Assembly: GCA_017621815.1 (NCBI GenBank)
Contig: JAGASK010000052.1
Location: 268,737-332,736 of the forward strand
Source of the DNA: Lachnospiraceae bacterium
GTDB taxonomy: Bacteria; Bacillota; Clostridia; Lachnospirales; Lachnospiraceae
Length of the DNA stretch: 64,000 nucleotides
Reading direction: 5' to 3'
The notes beneath the pieces were generated by a model. That model did not search any database and was not told where the DNA came from. It was given only the letters and a program-made list of their open reading frames with translations. The translations under genes were made by a program, and so were the position numbers. Shown here piece by piece: positions 34,037 to 42,316 of the stretch. Every line of letters begins with the position of its first letter. The stretch's first letter is position 1.

Positions 34037-34478
34037 CTTCCCTTCCTCCCTTCAGAATTGCCCTGAGCTGCTTGGCATATTTTCTTGAAATCATTACCTG
34101 CTCTTCATTTTCCATAGTAGCCCTGATGCGGTTTCCCGGTTCACTTTTCAGATAGGCAATTTTATAAATATTAATAACCATGGATTTAGAGCAACGGAAA
34201 AATCCCCTTCCTTCATAATAGAAAGAAAGCTTTTCAAGACTTTCAAAAACCTTGTATACCTTATCTTTCAGATAGGCGTAAGTTGCGCCGTCCACGCTTT
34301 CCAGATAAAAAATATCCTCCGGCATAAGCAACGCTTTCCTCCCGTCTGCTTCCGCACTGATTTTCTGTCCTGTGCCCTGCACAATTCCTGCAATTATTTT
34401 TATCTGCTCGTTCATTTCCCTGTAACGGATAATCACTTCTTCTTCGCCTTCGGAAATTCTGCTCATTGTCAACTTCAT
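34023..34478 (-). CDS. LytTR-domain DNA-binding regulator without receiver domain
   Basis: A 151-residue protein with an N-terminal helical part and a C-terminal LytTR domain (DIFYLESVDGATYAYLKDK, FFRCSKSMVINIYKIAYLK, MISRKYAKQLR). There is no phospho-acceptor domain, so activity is probably set by the membrane partner DUF3021 rather than a kinase. The start codon overlaps the stop of a short upstream remnant. It leads the operon DUF3021-ATPase-permease. Confidence 0.85.
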   Translation of the reverse strand: MKLTMSRISEGEEEVIIRYREMNEQIKIIAGIVQGTGQKISAEADGRKALLMPEDIFYLESVDGATYAYLKDKVYKVFESLEKLSFYYEGRGFFRCSKSMVINIYKIAYLKSEPGNRIRATMENEEQVMISRKYAKQLRAILKGGREDEDE

Positions 34479-34630
34479 TTAACTGTATCCTTTCCCTGAA
34501 ACTCTTCCTCCGCTTCCTGCCCGGATATTCTCATTGTAACAGGTTTGTTTTTTCCGGCAATGGCAAAAACTTCAGGATGCACTTTTGAAGGCTTAAAATG
34601 CCTGCTGTGGTTTAAAGCTCTGATAACTTT
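34475..34630 (-). pseudogene. Orphan 3' end of an unrecognised gene
   Basis: An open frame of 51 codons begins right after a TAG inside a short repeat arm (34626-34637) and reads HFKPSKVHPEVFAIAGKNKP, then TMRISGQEAEEEFQG before a TGA that overlaps the LytTR start. Codon choice and amino-acid content look protein-like, but no start with ribosome site is present. An ATG at residue 33 would leave only 19 codons. It may be the tail of a gene whose body was deleted at the repeat. Function unknown. Confidence 0.4.
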
Positions 34631-34649
34631 CTATTGTGATGAATAGAAA

Positions 34650-34691
34650 AAGGGATTATTACCAGAAAACGGGGTCTGGTAATAATCCCTT
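34650..34691 (-). terminator. Terminator of the carbohydrate/VOC operon
   Basis: A perfect 17-bp stem (34650-34666 with 34675-34691), arms beginning AAGGGATTATTACC and ending GGTAATAATCCCTT, followed on the minus strand by TTTTC. It lies 20 bases beyond the second VOC gene. Confidence 0.9.
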
Positions 34692-34711
34692 GCTAAAAAA
34701 TGATGCTCAGA

Positions 34712-35191
34712 TTATTTAAAACTCTGTAAAAGCTCTAACCGGCACTTTAACGTGTCGTCCAAACGCAGATAGATATATTTTCCGCTGCCATCTCCGTAAT
34801 TACCTTCCTGCTCGAATTCTGCTCCCATTTCTTCCTGCAGCCTTCTTGCTGTTTCATCTGCATCGTCTACCTGAAATGCAATATGATGGATACCTTCTCC
34901 ATATTTATTCAAATGATCTCTCCATACAGAAGGTTCGTCATTTGGCTGAATCAGCTCTAACTGTACGCCGGGTGTCAGGTCAATAAAAGCCATGACGCAG
35001 GCAGCGTCCGGCGCCGGTTTCCCATAAATCCTGGTCTGCGTAATATCAAAAGTTCCGCAGTCACAGGTAGGGGGAACCTGGCATCCAAACAGCATTGAAA
35101 ACATCTTCTTGGTTTTTTCAATATCACTTACCACAAATCCTACTTGTGCAAACTTGGACTGATCAATAATCTTCTTAATATCCATACTCAT
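34712..35191 (-). CDS. VOC-family protein (copy 2)
   Basis: A 159-residue vicinal-oxygen-chelate protein with two beta-alpha-beta-beta-beta halves. The metal-ligand positions read Gln (FAQVGFVVSD), Glu (VQLELIQP), His (GIHHIAFQV) and Glu (CRLELLQS). That is the Gln/Glu/His/Glu pattern of glyoxalase I-like enzymes. It resembles methylmalonyl-CoA epimerase-like VOC proteins, but the context is sugar-related and no CoA gene is close. Its start overlaps the stop of copy 1 by four bases. It is the last gene before the terminator. Confidence 0.75.
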   Translation of the reverse strand: MSMDIKKIIDQSKFAQVGFVVSDIEKTKKMFSMLFGCQVPPTCDCGTFDITQTRIYGKPAPDAACVMAFIDLTPGVQLELIQPNDEPSVWRDHLNKYGEGIHHIAFQVDDADETARRLQEEMGAEFEQEGNYGDGSGKYIYLRLDDTLKCRLELLQSFK

Positions 35192-35715
35192 TTACCTCTC
35201 TTTTCTGAATTCTGATTTTCTTCTCTTATCTGTCTGCGAATCTGTTCCATGGTCTCACAATTATCGCGGTCTACCTTAATATTCAACTCCGTTTTTATGG
35301 CGTCAAAGGTATCCACGAAGGAATAACTCTGCTCCGGATAATAACCGATATGATAATAGCCCTCAACTCCGCACGCTTCCTTGATGGTATCAAAGGCTTC
35401 CTTTTCATCCGGCACCAAAAATGCCATGTGCATCATACCTTCCCCATGTTCTTCCAAAAAGCTCTTCCAGGGGCTGGGTTCCTCACCCGGCTGCGTCAGT
35501 TCCAGTGTAATATTTTCTAACTGGATTACGCTGATTCTGCAGTCCCTGTATAGCTCCGGTCTTCCAAAGGTAAGTACCGGCGCCACCTCAGGACCGGGAA
35601 TGTTCCATATCCTGGGACGCTCGATTCCCAGGAGTTTGGCCCAGGTATCTGCCACCTTGTCCAGATCCTTCACCACAAAAGCAATGTGTACTACTTTTTT
35701 TGTTCCAAGTGCCAT
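35188..35715 (-). CDS. VOC-family protein (copy 1)
   Basis: A 175-residue vicinal-oxygen-chelate protein with ligand positions His (VVHIAFVVKD), Glu (ITLELTQP), His (MMHMAFLVPD) and probably Glu (IKTELNIK). Compared with copy 2, the first ligand is His instead of Gln. The pair is clearly homologous but divergent, suggesting two active sites with different chemistry or a heterodimer. It is 55 bases after the Gfo/Idh/MocA gene. Confidence 0.75.
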   Translation of the reverse strand: MALGTKKVVHIAFVVKDLDKVADTWAKLLGIERPRIWNIPGPEVAPVLTFGRPELYRDCRISVIQLENITLELTQPGEEPSPWKSFLEEHGEGMMHMAFLVPDEKEAFDTIKEACGVEGYYHIGYYPEQSYSFVDTFDAIKTELNIKVDRDNCETMEQIRRQIREENQNSEKRGK

Positions 35716-35770
35716 TTATCTCTCTCCTTTCTCTCAACGCCTATGGCGGCATCGCTCTTCCCAAAGCAAT

Positions 35771-36862
35771 TTACTTTTCTCCGATTGTGGTAACAAGTTC
35801 CTGCGGCATACCGGATTCCGCAGATTTAAAGATACTGGTAATGATATCCACTACATGTACAGCAATCTGTGCATCTTCTTTTTGATCTTTAGACAGCTTG
35901 GTAACCATATCCTGTACACCTGCACCTCTCACAAAACTTCCTACATCCTGATACAGCTCCGGAAGACTGCAAAATCCCCCGTCACACTGGTCTTTTCCCC
36001 CGAAGCATTCTGCCAGCATCTGCTCCCTGCGGTATATTTTCGGTGTTCCTCCTGCCATATTCGGATCCGGAGCCTCCAGCGTGCCGTCCGTACCGTAAAT
36101 TTCCAGCATCGGCATAGTACTCTTTGCGATATCAAAGCTGAAATTCATATTTGCAAGAACACCGTTTTTCATTTCTACGATCGTCGAAAAGTGTGTCGGT
36201 GTATTGACCGCAATCTTATTTCCAAAGCGTTCTTTGGTATAAATAGTCCTCTCCTCAAATCCTTTTCTGGCTGCTGCGTACACGCTCCTGACCGGGCCAA
36301 ACAGATTTACGAGGGCCGAGAAGTAATAAGGTCCCATGTCAAACAACGGGCCCCCGCCTTTTTCATAAAAAGCCTCCGGTCTCGGATGCCATGTTTCCAC
36401 TCCGGCGTTTATCATATTGGCACTGACATATAAAGGCTTTCCAATCCAGCCATCTTCTATCAGCTTTTTACAGGTACTCATGGAACTTCCCAGAAAAGTA
36501 TCCGGCGCACACCCTACTGCCAGATTTCTTTCTTTTGCCAGACTTTGTATTTCTAAAGCATCCTCTAAAGATAGGGCAAACGGCTTTTCACAATACACAT
36601 GCTTCCCTGCCTGTAAAATTTTACGGTTAATGTCCGTGTGCATAACCGGTGGTGTCAGATTTATGATCAGTTCTGCTTCACTGCATGCAAGAAGCTGTTC
36701 CGGAGAACCCCATAACGGAATTCCATATTCCTCTGCCGTATGCTCTGCTGCTTCTGTTTTTACATCTGCAACCATATATATTTCCAGGTCTTTATACAAT
36801 CTCTGTATATCTTTAATATACTGATTGCTTATTACTCCACATCCCATGATGCCGATTTTCAT
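35771..36862 (-). CDS. Gfo/Idh/MocA-family oxidoreductase
   Basis: A 363-residue NAD(P)-dependent sugar oxidoreductase. The Rossmann motif GIMGCGVISNQYI is at the N-terminus, the family EKPF motif (VYCEKPFALSL) near residue 97, and 'GGGPLFDMGPYYFSALVNLF' is near 187. Members oxidise or reduce sugars, inositols and glycosides. The ATG at 36862 follows GGGAGAG; the TTG upstream would overlap that site. It lies 30 bases downstream of the permease. The substrate is not predictable. Confidence 0.87.
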   Translation of the reverse strand: MKIGIMGCGVISNQYIKDIQRLYKDLEIYMVADVKTEAAEHTAEEYGIPLWGSPEQLLACSEAELIINLTPPVMHTDINRKILQAGKHVYCEKPFALSLEDALEIQSLAKERNLAVGCAPDTFLGSSMSTCKKLIEDGWIGKPLYVSANMINAGVETWHPRPEAFYEKGGGPLFDMGPYYFSALVNLFGPVRSVYAAARKGFEERTIYTKERFGNKIAVNTPTHFSTIVEMKNGVLANMNFSFDIAKSTMPMLEIYGTDGTLEAPDPNMAGGTPKIYRREQMLAECFGGKDQCDGGFCSLPELYQDVGSFVRGAGVQDMVTKLSKDQKEDAQIAVHVVDIITSIFKSAESGMPQELVTTIGEK

Positions 36863-36891
36863 CTTTTTCTCTCCCAAACATTACACTTTAG

Positions 36892-37809
36892 TCAATTATT
36901 GGATTCCCCAAACTTTAAGAACTTAAACAGTATCAGGATCACGATAAATGCAACTATCAGCATGATCCATGCCTGTGCAGACGCATATCCCATTTTAAAA
37001 TAGGTAAATGCATTCTGATACAGATACAGGGAATAGAACATGGTCGAATTATTCGGTCCTCCCTGTGTCATAATATACGGCTCTGCAAACCACTGGAATA
37101 CCCCAATCACCAGCGTCACCATATTATAGAGGATTGTCGGACGAAGCAGCGGCAATGTAATGGAGATTGTCTCGCGCAGGAAACTTGCCCCGTCAATTTC
37201 TGCCGCTTCATACAAAGACTCCGGAATATCCTGCAATCCCGCAAGATAGATGATAATGGCATTGCCGCAAGTCCATATCATCATCAGAATAAATGCCGGT
37301 TTTGCCCAGGCAGGACTTGCAAGCCAGCCGGGACCTTTGATGCCGATATACCCCAACAGTGTATTTACCACTCCTGTTTCCGGCTGCATTACCCAGATCC
37401 ATAAAAGGCAGGCTACTACTGTCGGCACCAGGGTCGGGATAAAGAAAATCACACGAAACCAGCTGGTATGCTTTAACCTTTTGCTGTTTAAGATAACCGA
37501 TATGGCAATAGCAAAAAATGTGGTAAGCGGAACACCTAAAATAATCATATATGCTGTATTCTTACAGGCTGTTAAAAACGTACTGTCCCGAAACAGGTTG
37601 ATATAATTTTTCAATCCCGTAAATACCGGCATCTTGATAACACTGTAATCACAGAAGGAATAATAAAGTGAACTTAAGATTGGATACAGGGTAAAACCTA
37701 AAAATCCAATGATCCAGGGAAGAATAAACAAAAGCCCGTGTTTCGCTTCCGCTCTTCTCATTCTGGAATGTTTGTATTCATAAAACTCTTTACTGATTGA
37801 ATTTTTCAT
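36892..37809 (-). CDS. Sugar ABC transporter permease, MalF-like
   Basis: A 305-residue permease with six hydrophobic helices. The EAA loop motif (EAAEIDGASFLRE) for contact with the ATPase is near residue 203. It belongs to the CUT1 family of sugar importers together with the MalG-like protein upstream and the solute-binding lipoprotein. The operon has no ATPase gene; in Firmicutes a shared MsmK-type ATPase encoded elsewhere is usual. Confidence 0.88.
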   Translation of the reverse strand: MKNSISKEFYEYKHSRMRRAEAKHGLLFILPWIIGFLGFTLYPILSSLYYSFCDYSVIKMPVFTGLKNYINLFRDSTFLTACKNTAYMIILGVPLTTFFAIAISVILNSKRLKHTSWFRVIFFIPTLVPTVVACLLWIWVMQPETGVVNTLLGYIGIKGPGWLASPAWAKPAFILMMIWTCGNAIIIYLAGLQDIPESLYEAAEIDGASFLRETISITLPLLRPTILYNMVTLVIGVFQWFAEPYIMTQGGPNNSTMFYSLYLYQNAFTYFKMGYASAQAWIMLIVAFIVILILFKFLKFGESNN

Positions 37810-37822
37810 CTTCTTCCCCCCT

Positions 37823-38674
37823 TTATCCTTTGATGCCGCTCATGGTAATTCCCTGAATGAAATATTTCTGAAGTACAAAGAACAATATCAGCACCGGCAG
37901 TACCATTACAACACCCAGCGGTAAAAGCAGATCCCAGTTAGGATCATAATTGGACTTTAGCATGGATGCTGCCAGCGACAGTGTATACAGTTTGTCGCTC
38001 CCCAAAAATACCAGCGGTCCAAGAAAATCGTTCCAGGATCGGATAAATGCCATAATCGCCACAGAAGCAAGTACCGGTTTGGAAATCGGCATGATCACCT
38101 TTGCAAAAATCTGGAATTCGCTTGCTCCGTCAATTCTGGAGGATTCCGTGATCTCTTTCGGCAGTTCTGCCAGGAACTGTCTGAGCAAAAATATGTAAAA
38201 AGCATTTCCAAAAAACTGCGGAACAATCAATGGCAGGAAAGTTCCTACCCAATGCATCTTTGTAAACATAAGATACAGCGGGATCATAGTTACCTGATAA
38301 GGAAGGATCATGGTTGCAAGTACAATCATAAACACCTTGTCCCTTCCGGGCCAACGCAGCCGTGCAAAGCCATAAGCGATCAGGGAATTGGAAATCAAAG
38401 CACCCACCACGCTGAAAAATACTATGATCAATGTGTTCTTTAAATAGTTTAAGAACGGAATCTGGTTTAACATGTTCCTATAGTTATTAAAATTAAATTG
38501 TCTGGGCAGCCATCTGAAAGGAATCTGAAACAGTTCGCTTGTTGTCTTAAACGATCCCATAACCAAAAAGAAAAAGGGAATCAGATACAGCATGGCGAAA
38601 AATACCAGTATGAAATACAATATAAACTTATTCAGAAAAACTCCCATTTTGTACAGGGTCATATTTTTTTTCAT
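37823..38674 (-). CDS. Sugar ABC transporter permease, MalG-like
   Basis: A 283-residue permease with six helices, an EAA-type loop reading ESSRIDGASEFQI near residue 188 and a C-terminal 'KYFIQGITMSGIKG' that closes many MalG-type proteins. It is translated just before the MalF-like gene (13-base gap) and shortly after the solute-binding protein gene. It completes the membrane part of the importer. Confidence 0.9.
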   Translation of the reverse strand: MKKNMTLYKMGVFLNKFILYFILVFFAMLYLIPFFFLVMGSFKTTSELFQIPFRWLPRQFNFNNYRNMLNQIPFLNYLKNTLIIVFFSVVGALISNSLIAYGFARLRWPGRDKVFMIVLATMILPYQVTMIPLYLMFTKMHWVGTFLPLIVPQFFGNAFYIFLLRQFLAELPKEITESSRIDGASEFQIFAKVIMPISKPVLASVAIMAFIRSWNDFLGPLVFLGSDKLYTLSLAASMLKSNYDPNWDLLLPLGVVMVLPVLILFFVLQKYFIQGITMSGIKG

Positions 38675-38740
38675 ATTGTGCCTCCTGTTTATGGTTATCC
38701 GGGAAGGGAATCCCCCTCCCGGATCTATTCTGTTTTTCTG

Positions 38741-40198
38741 CTATTTTGCATCCATGGTTGCCTGCATCTGATTCTGCAAGGTCTGAAGCTGTGCCTTTGC
38801 ATCCGAATCAGGATTATAAATCAGATTCTGTCTCAGCGCCACGAACTGGTTGGACAACTCTGCCGATACAGAACACAGTGCAGGAATGCCGTTTTCCGGA
38901 GAATTTGCAATCTGTCTTTCCAACGCATACATTTCATCGCCTTCTTTTGTCAGGCTGACATCATCAAAGGCTGCATCAATAACCGGAATGGATCTCCACT
39001 GTGCAAAATTGTCCTCATTGATACTTCCCTGTTCGGCAAACTTGATAAACAATGCTGCAAATTCCGCCTTGCCGGCATCCGTGCCGGAAGGAATTGCAAA
39101 TACATTGGTGCCAAATGTGGTGCTGTTTGCACGTCCGCCCTCAGGTACCGGAACGGCACATACCTCATAGGGAACATCCGGCGCATATTCTCTTAACGCC
39201 TCAGAAAACCAGTTCCCGGTAATAGTCATACCTACTTTACCGGTCATGAAAGGATGGTCCGGAGAAAACATCTGCCCCAGCCCAGAAGTAAAGGCATTAA
39301 TCTTTTCCGGATCATATTTGCGGGCATAGCTCTGAATCCACTCCATGTAATTAAGCATTTCGCCGGATGTCAGGTTAATCATTCCGGTCTCTTTATCATA
39401 AGGGTCTGCCCCAAACAGGTAAGGGACAATAAACGCCTCATTACCGGAATCCAGCCAGGGCACGATACCCAGCCTGCTATAGGAGCCATCGTCAGACTGC
39501 ACTGTCATTGCGTCGGACCATTCATCCAGTTCCTCAATTGTTTTAGGAGGATTTTCGGGATCCAGACCACACTCTTTTGCAATCTCCGGATTATAATACA
39601 GCATGATGACATTTGTATCCTGCGGAATCAGATAGCAGCTTCCGTCATAGTACATAACATCTTTACATCCCTCATAGAAAGAAGAAACATCCAGTCCGAT
39701 TTCGTCCAAAACTGCATCCAATGCCATAAAAGACCCTTCTGCCACGTACTGATAACAGGAAGTCGGATTATCACTGACGATCAGATCCGGCGCTGTACCG
39801 CCTGCGATGGAAGAAAGCAGCTTACCATTGTTGATTCCTGCCCCATCCGGCACAAACTGCAATTCACACTGAATTCCAAGTTCAGCGTATGCCTCATTGA
39901 ATGCATCTACTCTTTTCTGCTCCCAAACTGCAGAATCTCCGGTATATGCAGACCAATACGTAAAGGTACCGGATTTTCCGATATCAGTCACTTCCACCTC
40001 AACATCCTTGTCCCCCATCTTTACGGTTTTGGTCGTTGTCTTGTCCCCTGATATACTCACTGCATTACTCTGTGTTGTTGCGGTTTCATCAGTTCCCTTC
40101 TGGCTTTCTGTGGTGCCGGAGCTGTTTTTGCATCCGGTCAGACTTGATGCAATCAGTATGGTCGCCATCATTGCCGCCAATATTTTTACCTTTTTCAT
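38741..40198 (-). CDS. Sugar ABC transporter solute-binding lipoprotein
   Basis: A 485-residue lipoprotein of the extracellular solute-binding family 1. The signal is followed by SSLTGCKN with the lipidated Cys at about residue 22. The mature protein has features of the family, such as FTYWSAYTGDSAVWEQKRVD and TAPDLIVSDNPTS. The ATG at 40198 has GAGAGGG seven bases upstream; two upstream in-frame ATGs do not fit a ribosome site. It is the first gene of the carbohydrate operon and faces the AraC gene across a control region. Confidence 0.88.
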   Translation of the reverse strand: MKKVKILAAMMATILIASSLTGCKNSSGTTESQKGTDETATTQSNAVSISGDKTTTKTVKMGDKDVEVEVTDIGKSGTFTYWSAYTGDSAVWEQKRVDAFNEAYAELGIQCELQFVPDGAGINNGKLLSSIAGGTAPDLIVSDNPTSCYQYVAEGSFMALDAVLDEIGLDVSSFYEGCKDVMYYDGSCYLIPQDTNVIMLYYNPEIAKECGLDPENPPKTIEELDEWSDAMTVQSDDGSYSRLGIVPWLDSGNEAFIVPYLFGADPYDKETGMINLTSGEMLNYMEWIQSYARKYDPEKINAFTSGLGQMFSPDHPFMTGKVGMTITGNWFSEALREYAPDVPYEVCAVPVPEGGRANSTTFGTNVFAIPSGTDAGKAEFAALFIKFAEQGSINEDNFAQWRSIPVIDAAFDDVSLTKEGDEMYALERQIANSPENGIPALCSVSAELSNQFVALRQNLIYNPDSDAKAQLQTLQNQMQATMDAK

Positions 40199-40244
40199 AT
40201 TCATACCCTCTCTATATTTCCACAAATCATGTTATTGGTTGCGT

Positions 40245-40258
40245 AAACAAGCTTGTTT
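40245..40258. promoter_or_regulatory. 14-bp perfect palindrome before the solute-binding gene
   Basis: AAACAAGCTTGTTT lies 47 bases upstream of the solute-binding protein start. A perfect 14-bp palindrome in this position could bind a dimeric regulator such as a LacI/CcpA-like protein, but matches no consensus I can name. Confidence 0.4.
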
Positions 40259-40292
40259 GATAAGTCTATTCTATTCTCATATAGCGCTTTTC

Positions 40293-40334
40293 GCTCACAA
40301 TATATTGCCATATGCTCACAATATATTGTCATAT
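40293..40334. promoter_or_regulatory. Two tandem 21-bp repeats, likely AraC-type operator
   Basis: GCTCACAATATATTGCCATAT (40293-40313) is followed directly by the same 21 bases with one change (40314-40334). A 21-bp period is two turns of DNA, the geometry for AraC-type regulators that bind direct repeats. It sits between the divergent AraC and solute-binding genes. Confidence 0.7.
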
Positions 40335-40389
40335 TTTTGCAATTGTTTTGGGAAATTTTTGTTCTATTTTGGTATTTTTCACCAAATTG

Positions 40390-40418
40390 TTGACATTATT
40401 TCACGATTAGAGTAGCAT
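40390..40418 (+). promoter_or_regulatory. Probable promoter of the AraC gene
   Basis: TTGACA (40390-40395), a 17-base spacer and TAGCAT (40413-40418). The -35 is perfect and the -10 matches four of six. It implies an untranslated leader of about 125 bases, which begins with a hairpin (TGAACA..AATCAT at 40425-40439 with ATGATT..TGTTCA at 40446-40460). Confidence 0.6.
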
Positions 40419-40551
40419 ATTGAATGAACAAGCAATCATATTTTTATGATTAGCTGTTCACTTTTAAGTAATTTCATAGACAATTTAATGGGATTCAGGC
40501 TTCCAACATTTTGCTATAAATTGGCAAAAAATAAAACACGGAGGTGTTCTT

Positions 40552-41421
40552 ATGCAATCATCGGATAAAATGGAAAAGGTTATCACTGACAGAGATTATA
40601 ATATAAAGTTTTCTTATCTTGCGTCTCCACCCTCCTTTCCTGCGCACTGGCATGAATTTGTGGAGTTTATACTCGCTACAGCAGATAATTGTCAATATTC
40701 TGTCGGTACTGAGCAATACCTTTTAAATAAAGGAGATCTTCTCCTGATCTGGCCGGGAGAAATGCACAGCAACGTTTCTGTTCCTGCCGGCACCTCCCTG
40801 GTGCTGCAGTTTGGAGATAATTTTATCTACAGCTGCCACGATCTTACCTTATATTACAGGCATCTTCGCTCATATCATAAAATCGGCGTCTCGGAAATGC
40901 CTGAGCTAAACGGGCTGTTAACCGCAAGAATCCAGGAGGCTTACCGGGTTTTCTCATCTTCGGACCCTTTTGCTGAAACTGCAAGTACTATACAGATCTA
41001 CTCCCTGCTCCTTACTCTGGGATCCTACGCGCTTAAAAACATCAGCCAAAAGCAGCCTTCCTATGACATTAATAACCCCAATTTTATTAAGATCAAAAAT
41101 GCCTGTACCTATATTGCCAAAAACTGTGAAAAAGCTCTGACGCAGAAAGAAGTAGCCGATATCTTCGGTTTCAGCCACTTTTATTTCTCCAGGCTGTTCA
41201 AAGAATATACGCACACCACCTTCAATGATTATCTGTCCAACGAACGGATTCACCGTGCAACCAGACTGTTGTGTGAAGAATCCATTCCCATTACGGAAGT
41301 CGCCTATTTGGCCGGTTTCCAGAGTATTTCCAACTTTAACCGGGTGTTCAGCAAGGTCACGCATCATTCCCCCACAGAATACAGAAAAATGTACAACGGC
41401 AATCAGGAGCCCGCTAATTAA
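40552..41421 (+). CDS. AraC-family regulator of the carbohydrate operon
   Basis: A 289-residue regulator: N-terminal cupin-type sensor (LASPPSFPAHWHEFVEFI, where the His-containing metal or sugar pocket is expected) and two C-terminal helix-turn-helix motifs (LTQKEVADIFGFSHFYFSRL and PITEVAYLAGFQSISNF). It is divergent from the solute-binding gene and the tandem 21-bp repeats between them are probably its binding sites. GGAGG precedes the ATG. The probable inducer is the imported glycoside. Confidence 0.88.
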   Translation: MQSSDKMEKVITDRDYNIKFSYLASPPSFPAHWHEFVEFILATADNCQYSVGTEQYLLNKGDLLLIWPGEMHSNVSVPAGTSLVLQFGDNFIYSCHDLTLYYRHLRSYHKIGVSEMPELNGLLTARIQEAYRVFSSSDPFAETASTIQIYSLLLTLGSYALKNISQKQPSYDINNPNFIKIKNACTYIAKNCEKALTQKEVADIFGFSHFYFSRLFKEYTHTTFNDYLSNERIHRATRLLCEESIPITEVAYLAGFQSISNFNRVFSKVTHHSPTEYRKMYNGNQEPAN

Positions 41422-41440
41422 TAGCGGACTCCTGTTTTTT
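41404..41440 (+). terminator. Terminator at the end of the AraC gene
   Basis: CAGGAG..CCGCTA and TAGCGG..CTCCTG form a stem containing the AraC stop codon, followed by TTTTTT. The convergent isomerase gene ends at 41440. Confidence 0.75.
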
Positions 41441-42231
41441 CAAACCAGTATTTCATCAACAATATCTTTCAACGTCTTTTCCGGTGAAAGTGCGGTCATA
41501 TATTCTAACCCCACATATCCTTCATATCCGGCTCCTGCCAGTTCGTTCAGCAAAAACGGATAATTGATTTCTCCGGTTGTAATGGCACCTCTTCCGGGTA
41601 CGGCTGCTGCATGAAGATGACCTATCATGTCTAAATGCCCGAAAATATTGGAAGACAGGTTTCCTTCCGTAATCTGCTGATGGTAAATATCAAACAGAAT
41701 CTTAACGTTTTCACATCCGATTTTTTCAATAAGGCCGAAGGCATCCTCTGATGCGGAAACATGATATCCCGGATGGTCCACCAGAAGGTTCAGCGGTTCT
41801 ATCTCCAGCTCTATCCCCTGTCCTGCAGCAAGTTTTCCTGCTTTCTGCATAGTATCAATTAATGTCTTTCTGTGTTCTGACCTTGTAATTCCTTTCGCCG
41901 CTGTTTCATATTCCCATCCCGCCTGCACAATAAGTTTTCTGCAGTCCAGCAAACCGGCCGTATCCATGCTGCGTCTTAAGCCTTCCAGGAACTCTTCCTG
42001 CTTCTCCTTATCTCCGGGGTTTATAAACTCTGTGCAAAAAGCAGCAACCTTGAGCCCTGTTTCCTTCTGAACATCTTTAATTTTCAGAATATCCTTATCT
42101 GTCCAGGACCAGAATTCCACTGCTTCATATCCCAGATTCCTAACCGCATACATTGCATCCGTGAACGGCATCCCGCTTTCTTTGAATACCGCATCAATAC
42201 ATACTGAATAATTTAACTTTTTACCCTTCAT
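41440..42231 (-). CDS. Sugar phosphate isomerase/epimerase-like TIM-barrel protein (hydroxypyruvate isomerase type)
   Basis: A 263-residue AP-endonuclease-2/xylose isomerase-like barrel of the hydroxypyruvate isomerase group. Metal-binding positions are visible: Glu in ELEIEPLNLLVD, Asp and His in ILFDIYHQQI, His in MIGHLHAAAVPGRG, and Glu in VGLEYM. Relatives isomerise hydroxypyruvate, inosose or keto-sugars. It is convergent with the AraC gene, and its place beside the Gfo/Idh/MocA operon suggests work on a keto-sugar made by that enzyme. Confidence 0.82.
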   Translation of the reverse strand: MKGKKLNYSVCIDAVFKESGMPFTDAMYAVRNLGYEAVEFWSWTDKDILKIKDVQKETGLKVAAFCTEFINPGDKEKQEEFLEGLRRSMDTAGLLDCRKLIVQAGWEYETAAKGITRSEHRKTLIDTMQKAGKLAAGQGIELEIEPLNLLVDHPGYHVSASEDAFGLIEKIGCENVKILFDIYHQQITEGNLSSNIFGHLDMIGHLHAAAVPGRGAITTGEINYPFLLNELAGAGYEGYVGLEYMTALSPEKTLKDIVDEILV

Positions 42232-42316
42232 ACTTTACTACTCCTCCTTTATTGTAATTACTATACATTAGCATATTACATAAGAAAAGCAAATAGTAAA
42301 ATACAAACTTACAGCC

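Noticed and set aside
35381-36433. Long plus-strand frame of 350 codons opposite the VOC and Gfo/Idh/MocA genes
   Set aside because: It lies wholly antisense to three well-supported genes, has no ribosome site, and its residue mix (Ser, Cys, Ile, Phe) is that of a shadow frame.
39254-40051. Plus-strand frame of 265 codons opposite the solute-binding protein gene
   Set aside because: Antisense to a clear lipoprotein gene and without a ribosome site or recognisable motif.
36892-42231. C-glycoside deglycosidase (DgpB/DgpC-type) pathway
   Set aside because: The Gfo/Idh/MocA gene and isomerase-like barrel recall that system, but a DgpB-like small subunit is absent and the VOC pair is not part of it.
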